From Streptomyces sp. WMMC500 (GTDB taxonomy: Bacteria; Actinomycetota; Actinomycetes; Streptomycetales; Streptomycetaceae): a stretch of DNA of 64,000 nucleotides. The notes under the pieces are model-generated. The model saw only the letters and a list, made by a program, of their open reading frames with translations. It searched no databases and was not told the DNA's origin. Both the position numbers and the translations under genes were made by a program. The DNA is taken from the NCBI RefSeq assembly GCF_027497195.1, contig NZ_CP114905.1:4413001-4477000 (forward strand), read 5' to 3'. Below are positions 32,967 to 41,885 of this stretch, in pieces. How positions within the stretch are numbered: position 1 is the stretch's first letter; every line of letters begins with the position of its first letter.

Positions 32967-34334
32967 TCAGGCACCTTTGCTGCGTCCGTGGGGTTGCGGC
33001 TCGATGTTCTGGTTCATGTGGAAGAAGTTCGCCGGGTCGTACGTGGATTTGATCTCGGCCAGGCGATCGTGGTTCGGACCGTAGGCGTCGTGGATGCTCC
33101 GGTCGCCGTCGCTCCCCAACGAGTTGACGTACACGCCGGTGGAGCGCGTGCTCAACGGCGTCCACACGTCGTCGGTCCACCCGATGTTTCTGCCGTCGGC
33201 AGCCGGGTCTTCCCAGCCGGAGGACACGATCACGTGAAAGGAGGGATCACGATGGGGGAATGCGGTCGCCGTCGGCGCGACTCGGGTGGCCGCCCCGTGC
33301 AAGTAGTCGATCAGGATCATCGTGTGCGGCGAGGGCACCTGACCGAACCCTGCTGCCAGCACCTCGATGACGTCGTCATCGAGGTCGGGGAGGAAGCCTG
33401 ACCTCCAGTGGTAGCGGCGTCCCGGAGGGCCCGATCGATCCATCATCGAGCTGAACTCCGAGTAGCGCATCGGGCCGACGGTGTCGGCGACGGGTCTGCC
33501 GAAACCGCGTAGCGGGCGCAGAAGGCGTTCCCCCTCCGCCAGGTCGTCGCCCGAGTAGACCGGCACCATGACGACCACAGGTTGTCCGTCCGGGGTGTGC
33601 AGCAGTCCGGCGCTGACGGTGAGCTCATCGGGAACGGTGAGGGAGAAGCGGCGAAAGAAACCGAGCACGTCCGCGGCGTCCGCCGCCGGATACACCACCC
33701 GGCCCGCCAGCATCGTTCCCTGCTCGTGGAGGTGAAACTCGAACTCGGTCACCACACCGAAGTTGCCGCCACCGCCGCGCAGCGCCCAGTAGAGGTCCTC
33801 GTTCTCATCGGCGGCGGCACGCAGGAGCCGGCCGTCGGCGGTGACCACCTCGAACGAGACGACGTTGTCGATCGTCAGTCCGTGCGTCCCCATCAGAGAG
33901 CCGATGCCGCCGCCGAGGGTGAGGCCGGCCACACCCACCTGCGAGACCCTTCCGACCGGGGTGACGAGGCCGTGCGCCTCAAGGGCTCGGAGCAGTTCGC
34001 CGCTGCGCACACCGGGCTGGACCCTGGCCCGGCGTGCCGCGGCGTCGACGCGGATCCTCGTCATCCCGGACAGGTCGATGACGAGCCCACCGTCGACCAC
34101 GGACGTGCCGGCGACGTTGTAGGAGCCACCGCGTACGGAGACGGGCAATCCCGCCTTGTGGGCGAATTCGATGGCGCGGACCACGTCGGCGGTTCCCGCG
34201 ACGCGGGCGATGGCTGCCGGGAACCGGTCGAACACGCCGTTCCAGACGGCCCGGGCATCGTCGTAGTCCTGATCGCCCGGCTCGATGAGCCGGCCTTCGA
34301 GCCAATTCGTCGGGGAAGGTTGCGGCGCTGCCAT
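32967..34334 (-). CDS. FAD-linked BBE-family oxidoreductase lacking the usual FAD-linking His
   Basis: A 455-residue FAD_binding_4 / berberine-bridge-type oxidase. The FAD-binding domain contains ARAVWNGVFDRFPAAIARVAG, VVRAIEFAHKAGLPVSVRGG, VGVAGLTLGGGIGSLMGTHGL and LRGGGGNFGVVTEF. The BBE tail DPANFFHMNQNI is present. The loop that normally reads RGGGHxxAG here reads RGGSYNVAG, so the histidine used for 8-alpha-histidyl FAD attachment is replaced by Tyr. There is also no Cys in the second attachment loop. The enzyme either binds FAD non-covalently or has altered chemistry. GGAG lies nine bases before the ATG at 34334. Codon use is less extreme than in the neighbours. No signal peptide. Confidence 0.85.
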   Translation of the reverse strand: MAAPQPSPTNWLEGRLIEPGDQDYDDARAVWNGVFDRFPAAIARVAGTADVVRAIEFAHKAGLPVSVRGGSYNVAGTSVVDGGLVIDLSGMTRIRVDAAARRARVQPGVRSGELLRALEAHGLVTPVGRVSQVGVAGLTLGGGIGSLMGTHGLTIDNVVSFEVVTADGRLLRAAADENEDLYWALRGGGGNFGVVTEFEFHLHEQGTMLAGRVVYPAADAADVLGFFRRFSLTVPDELTVSAGLLHTPDGQPVVVMVPVYSGDDLAEGERLLRPLRGFGRPVADTVGPMRYSEFSSMMDRSGPPGRRYHWRSGFLPDLDDDVIEVLAAGFGQVPSPHTMILIDYLHGAATRVAPTATAFPHRDPSFHVIVSSGWEDPAADGRNIGWTDDVWTPLSTRSTGVYVNSLGSDGDRSIHDAYGPNHDRLAEIKSTYDPANFFHMNQNIEPQPHGRSKGA

Positions 34335-34512
34335 GGGGTGTCTCCAACCGATGAGGTGGTTCTCCCCATATACCGAACCCAGAGGCGGAATCGTGGCTCC
34401 GACATGCAACCGCGGCCGCCGGGGCGGCAGACGAGAAGACCGCCACCCCCTACGAAGCAGCGGTCACACTCGCATCGCTCCTGCTCTGGGCAAGATCCGT
34501 TGAAGACGGACC

Positions 34513-35679
34513 CTAGTAGACGATGGTCAGGTCCGAGAGGTCGGTTTCCAGTTCCGCCGCGGTGATCTCGCCGTCCTGGACGGTGAAGCGGAAGGCGACC
34601 TGGGGGTCGCCGTTGCGGACCCAGACCAGGCCCGCAGTGCCGTCGATGAGGGCGGGGACCGGGGCCCAGGTGCGTACCGTGCAGACGCGGGTGACCGAGT
34701 CGGTGCCGCGGATCTCCGTGTGGCCGATGACCGCGTCGCCGCCGCGGCGTTCGGCGTGGGCGCCGGCCTGGGCCGCGGTGGTGGCGGGGGTGTGCCGGGG
34801 GGTGGGGGGCGGGGGTGTGGCGTCGTCCGGGGGCGGTTCCGTTGCCGCGTTCGAGGGCTGGTTCGAGGGCTGGTTCGGCGGCTGGTTCGGGGGCTGGAGG
34901 GTGCGGCGGTCCGGGTCGTGCGGGTGGTTCGGGTCCAGGGCCGTCAGCATCGCCTCGAAGTCGCCCCCGCGGGACGCCGCCAGGAACGCGCCCGCGATGT
35001 CCGCGCCGCTCTGTGCCGCGGAGTCCCCGCCCGTCTGCGCCGCGGAGTCCGCGCCCGCGTGGGCCGCGGGGTCCGTGCCCATGCGCGCCGCGGGGTCGGC
35101 GGACATACGCGCCGCGGGGTCCGTGCCCGTGTGCGCCGCGGAGCCCGTGTGCGCCGCCGGGGCCGCGTCCGGCTGTGCCGCCGGGGCCGCGCCGTTGCCG
35201 TACGGGCCGTGCTCGTAGCCGCTCTCGGCGGACGGGCCCGCGCCGCCGCCCGCCGTCGCCGCCGGGCGGCGGGCGCTGCCCGCCAACTGGCGCGTCGGCC
35301 GGGCCGCCAGCGCCGCGATCTCCTCGAACGGCACCGCCAACATCTCCTGCAGCGCGTACGCCAGCCGCTCCGGCGGCGTCAGCGTGTCGAACACGACCAG
35401 CAGCGCCACCCGGGCGGACCCGGGGAGGGCCGCCGCCCGCTCCCCTGTGCCGGGCGGTTCCGCAACGGTCCGGGACCGGAGCAGGTGCAGCGTGACCTGC
35501 GCGACGGTCGTGCGCAGGCAGCCGTCGAGTTCGTCCGCGCCGACGCGGTCGGCGCGGCTCAGCCTGGTCCAGTCCTCGCGGCCCGCCCCTCCCGCCGGGC
35601 CGAGCAGCCGGTAGGCCAGGGGACGCAGGCCCGCGCGGTCGGCCTCGAAACGTCCGGCCAGCCAGTCGTGTTCGTCCAT
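34513..35679 (-). CDS. Degenerate ECF-sigma-like protein with an expanded repeat linker
   Basis: A 388-residue protein. Residues 1-~135 resemble a SigJ-type sigma factor: FEADRAGLRPLAYRLLGPAGGAGREDWTRL and VVFDTLTPPERLAYALQEMLAVPFEEIAAL, the latter a region-4 start. The linker (~145-330) is low-complexity: about six copies of an 8-residue unit AA[HRQ]xG[AT]D[PS], then NQPPNQPSNQPSN and a Pro/Thr-rich stretch. The final ~90 residues (VIGHTEIRGTDSVTRVCTVR to ELETDLSDLTIVY) look like the SnoaL-type tail of such factors. The ATG at 35679 follows GAGAGGA. Whether it still binds promoters is unclear. Confidence 0.72.
   Translation of the reverse strand: MDEHDWLAGRFEADRAGLRPLAYRLLGPAGGAGREDWTRLSRADRVGADELDGCLRTTVAQVTLHLLRSRTVAEPPGTGERAAALPGSARVALLVVFDTLTPPERLAYALQEMLAVPFEEIAALAARPTRQLAGSARRPAATAGGGAGPSAESGYEHGPYGNGAAPAAQPDAAPAAHTGSAAHTGTDPAARMSADPAARMGTDPAAHAGADSAAQTGGDSAAQSGADIAGAFLAASRGGDFEAMLTALDPNHPHDPDRRTLQPPNQPPNQPSNQPSNAATEPPPDDATPPPPTPRHTPATTAAQAGAHAERRGGDAVIGHTEIRGTDSVTRVCTVRTWAPVPALIDGTAGLVWVRNGDPQVAFRFTVQDGEITAAELETDLSDLTIVY
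35015..35158. repeat. 24-bp tandem repeat coding for the 8-residue sigma linker unit
   Basis: Six imperfect copies of GCCGCGG[AG]GTCC-N12 occupy this stretch in the sigma-like gene, and a weaker copy lies just before it (34991-35014). They encode AAHTGTDP, AARMSADP, AARMGTDP, AAHAGADS and AAQTGGDS. The 24-bp period keeps the reading frame, so copy-number change would alter the linker length only. Confidence 0.8.
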
Positions 35680-35839
35680 CTGGTCGAGTCCTCTCGGCGA
35701 CACCCCTTCTTCGAGATGACCGTCGCGAGGCGGCCGATGTGACCGGGACGGCGAAAAATTCTCCGCACGCCGAAATCCCGCGCGGCGGCCGTACGGGCCG
35801 GAGGCGCGGCTCCCGCCCGTACGGCCGCCGGGAGCGAGG

Positions 35840-36475
35840 TCAGGCGCCCGTCCCCCACCAGTCCCGCGCCACGTACGCCGGCCGCCACTCGTCGCGGTAC
35901 GCCGCGCGCACCGGCTCCGGGAGGATCGCCAGCGTCGACGCCAGCGTCTTGTCGTCCGCGCCCTCCAGCATCCACGCCGTCAGTACCGGGCCGTCGGCGC
36001 CGCCCTTGGCGGCGTGTACGCCGCCGAAGTGCTGCAACTGCGCCGGGGTCAGCGTCCGTTCGATCAGCGGAAGGGTGACGTCCTCCTCGTGGGTGAGGTG
36101 CGCGGTGAGCTTCACGGTCAGTTCGTCGGCGAGTCCGGCGAGCCGCTCCGGTCCCCGCTCGCGGTCGGCCAGGGCGGCGTCGAGGGCGTCGAGGAGGGGG
36201 TCTATCTGGGCGTGTTCCTCCTCCATCGCGTCCACCACCGCGAGGTCGTCCGGCCGGCTCGCCAGCGCGTCGCGCAGCGGGGGCCACAGGGCCTCGTCCT
36301 CGGAGGTGTGGTGGATGTGCAGGACCTTCTTGAACAGTTCCCAGCCCGCGGCGGCGGCGAGGACGCGGCGCGGGTCGTCGTCGGTGCGTGCGGCCGTCTT
36401 CGCGATGTGCTCCAGGTCGCGGCGGAGCGCGTCGTGCATCGCGTACATCAGTGTGAAGTCGATCGTGTCGCTCAT
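35840..36475 (-). CDS. Hemerythrin-domain protein
   Basis: A 211-residue protein with the HHE cation-binding pattern: LMYAMHDALRRDLEHI, LHIHHTSEDEALWPPL, DAMEEEHAQIDPLLDAL and KLTAHLTHEEDVTLPLIERTL, supplying the His and Glu ligands of a di-iron site in a four-helix bundle. Such proteins sense or buffer O2 or nitric oxide. AAGGGAG is eight bases before the ATG. The C-terminal extension (~60 residues, LTAWMLEGADDKTLASTL to DWWGTGA) is common in Streptomyces homologues. The substrate role is inferred. Confidence 0.9.
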   Translation of the reverse strand: MSDTIDFTLMYAMHDALRRDLEHIAKTAARTDDDPRRVLAAAAGWELFKKVLHIHHTSEDEALWPPLRDALASRPDDLAVVDAMEEEHAQIDPLLDALDAALADRERGPERLAGLADELTVKLTAHLTHEEDVTLPLIERTLTPAQLQHFGGVHAAKGGADGPVLTAWMLEGADDKTLASTLAILPEPVRAAYRDEWRPAYVARDWWGTGA

Positions 36476-36649
36476 GTCGGTTCTCCCTTGCTCACCCTTT
36501 AGGACGAAGCAGCCCCGCGGAATGTGAGCTGGGGCGGGAGCAGGGGGGCTGGGTGCACCGCGGGGCCGGGTGCTAGGCCCATGTCCCCGCGTGCGGCGGG
36601 TCCTTAGCGTCGGAAGTCCCCCCGGACCGTCGCGAGGAGACCCGCCGCC

Positions 36650-38317
36650 ATGTCCGCATCCACCCGTCGCCACGTGCTGCGCGCCGGTGCCGCGGCCGCC
36701 GTGGCCGCACCGGCCGCCGCGTACGCCGCGGGCCCGGCGCAGGCCGGGCCCCGGGCCGCCGCGGCCCGGGCCGCCGCGGCCCGGACCCCCGAGGCCCCGC
36801 ACGCCGGCGCCGCCTTCGGCCCCGTGACCGTACGCCCCGACGACCCCCGCTACGCCTCCCTCCGGCTCCGCGGCTACAACCACCGCCACGCCTCCCGCCC
36901 CGACCGGATCCGCCTCGTCGGCACCACCGCCGACGTCGTACGCGCCGTGGACGACGCCGTACGCGACGGGCGGCGCGTCGCCGTGCGCAGCGGCGGGCAC
37001 TGCTTCGAGGACTTCGTCGACCACCCGGGGACCGAGGTGATCATCGACATGAGCGGGATGCGCGCCGCCGGCTTCGACCGCCGCCGCCGCGCCTTCTTCG
37101 TCGAGGCCGGCGCCACCCTCGGCGAGGCGTACCGGCGGCTGTTCCTCGGCTGGGGCGTCACCGTTCCCGGCGGGACCTGCACCGGCGTGGGCGCCGGCGG
37201 GCACGTCGCGGGCGGCGGATACGGCGCGCTGTGCCGGCTGTACGGGCTGACCGTGGACCACCTGTACGCCGTCGAGGTCGTCGTGGTCGACGGGTCGAGC
37301 CGGGCGCGCAGTGTCGTCGCCACCCGGGAGGCGTCGGACCCGCACCGCGACCTGTGGTGGGCGCACACCGGGGGCGGGGGCGGCAGCTTCGGCGTCGTCA
37401 CCCGGTACTGGTTCCGCTCCCCGGCCGCCGCCTTGGGGGCGGACCCCGGTGCGCTGCTGCCGCGCCCGCCGGCCACCGTCCTGCGCTACTCCCTCGGCTG
37501 GCGCTGGGCCGACCTCGACGAGGACGGCTTCGTCACCCTCATGCGCAACTACGGCCGCTGGGCCGAGCGCAACTCGGCGCCCGGCTCTCCCGCCGCCGCG
37601 CTCTACGGCGAGTTCGCCATGTCCGCCTCGCCGGCCGGCACCCTCGGCATCGCCGGGCAGGTCGCCGCCGACGACGCCACCGCGCGCCGGCTGCTGGACG
37701 ATCTGGAGCGCGCGCTGACCCGGGGCCGGGGCGTACCGCGGCCCGAGCGGGAGGCGACGACGATGCCGTGGCTGGCCGCGACGCTGCACACCGGCGGCGC
37801 CGACGCCGGGCCGTTCACCAGCCGCATGAAGATCAAGTCGGGCTATCGCCGCCGCGGCTACTCCGCCGCCCAGCTCACCACCCTCTACCGGGCCCTCACC
37901 GACCCCGCGTACGACAACCCCTTCGGCACCGTCTTCATCAACACCTACGGCGGACAGGTCAACGCCGTGGCGCCCGGCGCGACGGCGATGCCGCACCGCG
38001 ACTCCGTCTTCCTCGTCGGCTTCCTGACGGGCTGGATGGACGAGGGGGAGGACGAGCGGCAACTGAAGTGGACGCGCGAGCTGTACGACAAGGTATACGC
38101 GGATTCCGGGGGCGTACCGGCGGGCAGGGACGACAGCGGCACGTTCATCAACTACCCGGACAACGACCTCGCCGACCCCGGCCACAACTCGTCCGGTACG
38201 CCGTGGCACAGGCTGTACTTCGGCGACGCCGGCTACGCGCGGCTGCGGCGCGCCAAGGAGCGCTGGGACCCGCTGAACGTGTTCCACCACGGGCTGTCCG
38301 TCCGGCCACCGGCCTGA
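36650..38317 (+). CDS. Tat-exported bicovalent-type FAD-linked oxidase (BBE family)
   Basis: A 555-residue secreted flavoprotein. The N-terminus STRRHVLRAGAAAAVAAPAA is a twin-arginine signal. The FAD domain has VAVRSGGHCFEDF with the histidine attachment site, and GGTCTGVGAGGHVAGGGYG with the cysteine site, so FAD is probably attached by both His and Cys as in glucooligosaccharide oxidases. HTGGGGGSFGVVTRYWF and the BBE tail WDPLNVFHHGLSVRPPA are also present. GAGGAG precedes the ATG. Enzymes of this group oxidise sugars or secondary metabolites and make H2O2; the substrate here is unknown. Compare the protein at 32967, which lacks both attachment residues. Confidence 0.92.
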   Translation: MSASTRRHVLRAGAAAAVAAPAAAYAAGPAQAGPRAAAARAAAARTPEAPHAGAAFGPVTVRPDDPRYASLRLRGYNHRHASRPDRIRLVGTTADVVRAVDDAVRDGRRVAVRSGGHCFEDFVDHPGTEVIIDMSGMRAAGFDRRRRAFFVEAGATLGEAYRRLFLGWGVTVPGGTCTGVGAGGHVAGGGYGALCRLYGLTVDHLYAVEVVVVDGSSRARSVVATREASDPHRDLWWAHTGGGGGSFGVVTRYWFRSPAAALGADPGALLPRPPATVLRYSLGWRWADLDEDGFVTLMRNYGRWAERNSAPGSPAAALYGEFAMSASPAGTLGIAGQVAADDATARRLLDDLERALTRGRGVPRPEREATTMPWLAATLHTGGADAGPFTSRMKIKSGYRRRGYSAAQLTTLYRALTDPAYDNPFGTVFINTYGGQVNAVAPGATAMPHRDSVFLVGFLTGWMDEGEDERQLKWTRELYDKVYADSGGVPAGRDDSGTFINYPDNDLADPGHNSSGTPWHRLYFGDAGYARLRRAKERWDPLNVFHHGLSVRPPA

Positions 38318-38505
38318 GGGCGCGGCGAACCGGCCACCCGCGCGCCCGGGACGGGGGTACGGGCGCGCGGGCGGCGGCGTCGCCGAGTGCCGGCTCGCAC
38401 GGCGGAAGCCGCCGAGCCGGAGCACGCCGCGGCGCGCGGGTGGCGCCGTAGGATCGCACCGGGCCGGCCCCGGCGCCCGGGGAGCCCAGGCGATCGGAGA
38501 GCGCC

Positions 38506-39486
38506 GTGACGACGACCGTGGTGATGACCGGAGGCACGTCGGGCTTCGGCGCCCTCGCCGCCGAGCGGATCGCCGCGGCCGGCGACGTACGGCTGCTCCT
38601 GGGGGCGCGGCGCGCGGCGGCTGCCCCGCGCACGGGCACCTCTCCCGACGCCGGCTCCGCTCCCGGCACCGCCGCCGACCCCGGCTCCGCTGCCGACACC
38701 GAGCCCGTGCCGCTCGACCTCGCCGAGCTGGCCTCCGTACGGGCCTTCGCCACCGCCGTACGCGAACGCCTCGGCGGCGCGCGCATCGACGCTCTCGTCC
38801 TCAACGCCGGCCTGATCCGCCCCGACGCCGACGGGCGCACGGCCGACGGCTTCGAGACGACGTTCGCCGTCAACCACCTGGCGCACTACCTGCTGCTGCG
38901 GCTCCTGCTGCCCGACCTCGCCGACGGCGCGTTCGTCTCGCTCACCACGAGCGGCACGCACGACCCCGCCACCGGCGCGTCGCTGGCGCTCCCGCGGCAC
39001 GCGGACGCGGCGCTGCTGGCGCATCCCGACCGCGACCCCGGCCGCGACCCGCGGGCCCGCCGGGCGGGCGAGCACGCGTACACCGCGGCCAAGCTGTGCG
39101 CGGTCCTCACCGCCCGCGCCCTGGCCGCCCGCCCCGAGGCCGGCGACCGCGGACTCACCGTCCTGGCGTACGACCCCGGCCAGGTCTTCGGCACCGGTCT
39201 GATGCGGGACAAGTCGGCGCCGCTGCGGCTGGCCTGGGCGGTGCTGGGCACCCCGGTCGGCGCCCCGCTGCGGCGGTTCGGCCGCAACCTCAACTCCCGT
39301 ACGGGCGCGGGCCGCTGCCTGGCGGACCTGGCCCTCAAGCGCACGACGCCACCGCGCGGGCGCACGTACGCCGCGCTGCGCCGCGACCGGCTGGGCTGGC
39401 CGGATCCCTCGGCGGCGGCGCGCAGCGACACGCTGGCGGAGTCGCTGTGGGCCGACAGCGCGGGGCTCGTCGGACTGCCGGAATGA
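38506..39486 (+). CDS. Short-chain dehydrogenase/reductase
   Basis: A 326-residue SDR. Cofactor motif MTGGTSGFGALAAERIAAAG, LVLNAGLIRP (NAG motif), FETTFAVNHLAHYLLLRLLLPDL, and the catalytic YTAAK (in HAYTAAKLCAVL) with Ser in SLTTSGTHD. GTG start, with GGAGAG 5-10 bases upstream. After residue ~37 there is a 25-residue Pro/Ala/Ser stretch (GTSPDAGSAPGTAADPGSAA) where most SDRs have a shorter loop. The length and PG motif are like protochlorophyllide-reductase-type members. The substrate is unknown. Confidence 0.88.
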   Translation: MTTTVVMTGGTSGFGALAAERIAAAGDVRLLLGARRAAAAPRTGTSPDAGSAPGTAADPGSAADTEPVPLDLAELASVRAFATAVRERLGGARIDALVLNAGLIRPDADGRTADGFETTFAVNHLAHYLLLRLLLPDLADGAFVSLTTSGTHDPATGASLALPRHADAALLAHPDRDPGRDPRARRAGEHAYTAAKLCAVLTARALAARPEAGDRGLTVLAYDPGQVFGTGLMRDKSAPLRLAWAVLGTPVGAPLRRFGRNLNSRTGAGRCLADLALKRTTPPRGRTYAALRRDRLGWPDPSAAARSDTLAESLWADSAGLVGLPE

Positions 39487-39494
39487 GCGGCGGC

Positions 39495-39520
39495 GGGCCC
39501 GCGCGAGAAGGCGCGGGCCC
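39495..39520. terminator. Perfect 10-bp hairpin between convergent SDR and chitinase genes
   Basis: GGGCCCGCGC, loop GAGAAG, GCGCGGGCCC. Placed 8 bp after the SDR stop and 27 bp from the chitinase stop, it can act in both directions. Confidence 0.78.
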
Positions 39521-39547
39521 GTCGCGATCAGGGGGACGGGGCGGCGG

Positions 39548-40486
39548 TCAGCAGCTCAGGTTCGGGCCCGGGGTGACGCCGAGGATCTGCGTGAACTGCG
39601 TGTACTTGTTGATGCGGCTCTGCACCTGGGCGGGGTTGCCGCCGTTGCACTCCAGGGCGCCGTTGATCGAGCGGATCGACTCACCGAAGCCGGCGCCGCT
39701 GGTCATCGCCCGGTGCCCGGACATCGTGCCGGGGCCGGACTGGGTCATCCAGTACCACAGGCCGGTCTTCCACGCGACGGCCGCGTTCCGCTCCACCTGC
39801 CAGGGGTCGTTCAGCAGGTTGATGCCCAGCGCGTCGCCGGCGGCCTTGTAGTTGAAGTTCCAACTGAGCTGGATGGGCCCGCGGCCGTAGTACGCGGCCT
39901 GACCCGCGGGGCAGCCGTAGGGCTGGCTCCAGTCGCAGTAGTGGGGGTAGTTGGCCTGGTTCTGCTCGACGATGTGGACGAGGCCACCGGTCTCGTGACT
40001 GACGTTCGCGAGGAAGGCGGCGGCCTCGCGAGCCTTGGTGGTGGCGTCGCCGGTGTTGGCGAAGGCGGGGTAGGCGCTCATGGCGGTGGTGAGGCCGCTG
40101 TACGTGTAGAACGAGTTCCGGCCCGGGAACATCTGGTTGAACTGGGCCTCCGTCACGAAGCCGCCGGGCCCGGGACCGGGGTCGCCGCCCCCGTCACAGG
40201 CGCCCTGGTCGGCCCAGACGCCCCACTGCCCGGTGGTGCCGGGCTCCTCGCCCTGGGTCCACCACTTGGCCTGCCAGTTGTGGCCGTTGTGGGAGACGAC
40301 GTTGCCCTGGGTGTAGACGGAGCCGCTGCTCCAGCCCGCCGCGCAGGCGGCGGCACTGGCGGGGGTGGCGGTGGCGAGCGGGACGAGCACGGCGAGGACG
40401 GCCGCCGCGGCGAGGGCCGCGACGATGCCCCTGATCCGTCTGCCGAGTCTGCGGTGCAGGTGTACGTGCACGTGTTTGGCTGACAC
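39548..40486 (-). CDS. Secreted GH19 chitinase with chitin-binding domain
   Basis: A 312-residue endochitinase. Residues 1-~40 are a signal (basic HVHVHLHRRLGRRIRG then ALAAAAVLAVLVPLATATPASA). A CBM5/12 domain follows (WSSGSVYTQGNVVSHNG, WWTQGEEPG), then a Gly/Pro linker and the GH19 catalytic domain, with the catalytic Glu in FLANVSHETGG, AYYGRGPIQLSWNFNY and a late GAGFGESIRSINGALEC. I chose the GTG at 40486 because AGGA lies nine bases upstream and the presumed promoter TTGACA is at 40551-40556; the ATG at 40522 would leave almost no leader. Control by DasR is expected from the two operator-like repeats upstream. Confidence 0.93.
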   Translation of the reverse strand: MSAKHVHVHLHRRLGRRIRGIVAALAAAAVLAVLVPLATATPASAAACAAGWSSGSVYTQGNVVSHNGHNWQAKWWTQGEEPGTTGQWGVWADQGACDGGGDPGPGPGGFVTEAQFNQMFPGRNSFYTYSGLTTAMSAYPAFANTGDATTKAREAAAFLANVSHETGGLVHIVEQNQANYPHYCDWSQPYGCPAGQAAYYGRGPIQLSWNFNYKAAGDALGINLLNDPWQVERNAAVAWKTGLWYWMTQSGPGTMSGHRAMTSGAGFGESIRSINGALECNGGNPAQVQSRINKYTQFTQILGVTPGPNLSC

Positions 40487-40537
40487 GTCATCACATCCTG
40501 TCAATGGGGGTGTTGCTGGCATGGTGGAGCAAAGCCC

Positions 40538-40570
40538 ATTGGTCTGGACCTGTCAAGGTCTAGACCAACA
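40538..40570 (-). promoter_or_regulatory. Tandem DasR-type (dre) elements over the chitinase promoter
   Basis: TTGGTCTGGACC (40539-40550) and GGTCTAGACCAA (40557-40568) are two close copies of the chitinase direct-repeat/dre consensus TGGTCTAGACCA. The minus-strand -35 TTGACA lies between them; TTTGCT 17 bp downstream is a weak -10. In Streptomyces DasR binds such sites and is released by glucosamine phosphates. Confidence 0.85.
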
Positions 40571-40675
40571 AATACCCCCAGGTTCAGCACGCGGCGGGCG
40601 CGCCGGTGCCGGACGGCGCCGACAGGGGCGTACGGCGGGGATCGTCGCCGACCGGTCGGCTCGCCGGGCCCCTTG

Positions 40676-41698
40676 TCAGAGGGTCAGGTCCCAGACGCGT
40701 ACGACGCCGTCCCGGTCGGCGCTCACGGCGACCGTGCGCTCCTGCATCGTGGTGACCACCACGGCTTCCACGCTCCACTTGTGGCCGGTCAGCGGCGGCC
40801 CCACCTGCCCGCCGCCGGCGAGGTCCCAGATCCGTACGGTCCCGTCCTCGCCGGCGGTCACCGCGACCGCGCGGTCGCCGGCCACGGCGACGTCCAGGGC
40901 GTTGATGCCGCCCTCGTGACCGGTGAACGGTTCGTGGAGCGGGTCCTCGTCTCCGTCCCAGCCCCCGTCCCCGTCTCCGTCTCCGTCTCCGGACAGGTCG
41001 AACACGTACACCTTGCCCTGGTCCGTGCCCGCCACGACGACCGGACGACCGTCGAGCCGGGAGAACGCGACGGCGTAGGCCCGCTCCTCCTCGTCGACGT
41101 AGAAGGACGCGACCTGCTCGCCGTTCTCCGCGTCCCACACCTCCACCCCTTCCTCCCCGCCCCCGGCGACCAGCGCGCACCCGTCGAGGTGTGCGGTGGC
41201 GAGACCCCAGACGGGACCGGCGTCCAGCTCCACCTCGGACTCCTCGCCGGACGGCCCCCACACCCGGACTCCGTCCCAGTGGACCCCGCTGCTCGCCGCG
41301 AACAGCGGCGGCCCCTCGCCCTTCACCGTGGCGAGGGACGAGACGTAGGGCTCGTTGTAGGTCGTCCCGCGGAGCAACTCGCCGCTGTCCAGGTCCCAGA
41401 TGGCCGCTCCCTGTTCGTCGCCGCCGGCGGCGACCACCAGGCGCCCCTCGGAAACGGCCACGGCGACCGAGTCGACGTCGTTCTGGGCGTCCGGGTACTC
41501 GGCGGCGAGCGGGTCCCCGGCGAAGGCGTACGCCAACGGCCGCTCCCGCCACTCGTCGGGCACGGGGGCCCAGGTCCACAGCGAGGAGTAGCCGGCGCAC
41601 ACCACCAGAGGCGCACCGTCCACGTCGACCACGGCAAGGTCGTCGATCCGGGATTCGCCGGGCACCGAGCTGCTCAGAATCAGACGTTCGTCAGACAT
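40676..41698 (-). CDS. WD40-repeat protein
   Basis: A 340-residue protein with about six WD40-type repeats; clearest are VAGGGEEGVEVWDAENG, VTAGEDGTVRIWDLAGG and AVSADRDGVVRVWDL at the C-terminus. It should form a beta-propeller for protein binding. There is no signal peptide or kinase domain, so it is probably a cytosolic scaffold. A short acidic insert, GDGDGDGDGGWDGDED, lies between repeats 4 and 5. No clear Shine-Dalgarno site before the ATG at 41698. It is divergent from the esterase gene. The partner is unknown. Confidence 0.85.
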   Translation of the reverse strand: MSDERLILSSSVPGESRIDDLAVVDVDGAPLVVCAGYSSLWTWAPVPDEWRERPLAYAFAGDPLAAEYPDAQNDVDSVAVAVSEGRLVVAAGGDEQGAAIWDLDSGELLRGTTYNEPYVSSLATVKGEGPPLFAASSGVHWDGVRVWGPSGEESEVELDAGPVWGLATAHLDGCALVAGGGEEGVEVWDAENGEQVASFYVDEEERAYAVAFSRLDGRPVVVAGTDQGKVYVFDLSGDGDGDGDGGWDGDEDPLHEPFTGHEGGINALDVAVAGDRAVAVTAGEDGTVRIWDLAGGGQVGPPLTGHKWSVEAVVVTTMQERTVAVSADRDGVVRVWDLTL

Positions 41699-41885
41699 CC
41701 GGGCAGAGTAGTGGACGGGTCCGACAACCCGGATGAGCAGGCGGGGAGGCCCCGTTGACGGCCGGCGGGAGCGGTCGTACCGTCCTTCCGTTTGGTTTCT
41801 CAGCCGGTCGGACGTCCGGATCGACCCCCCGTTCGACGGCGGGCTCGTCGACCGTGCCCCGACCGCCGAGCCGGGAGGTCCGCAC

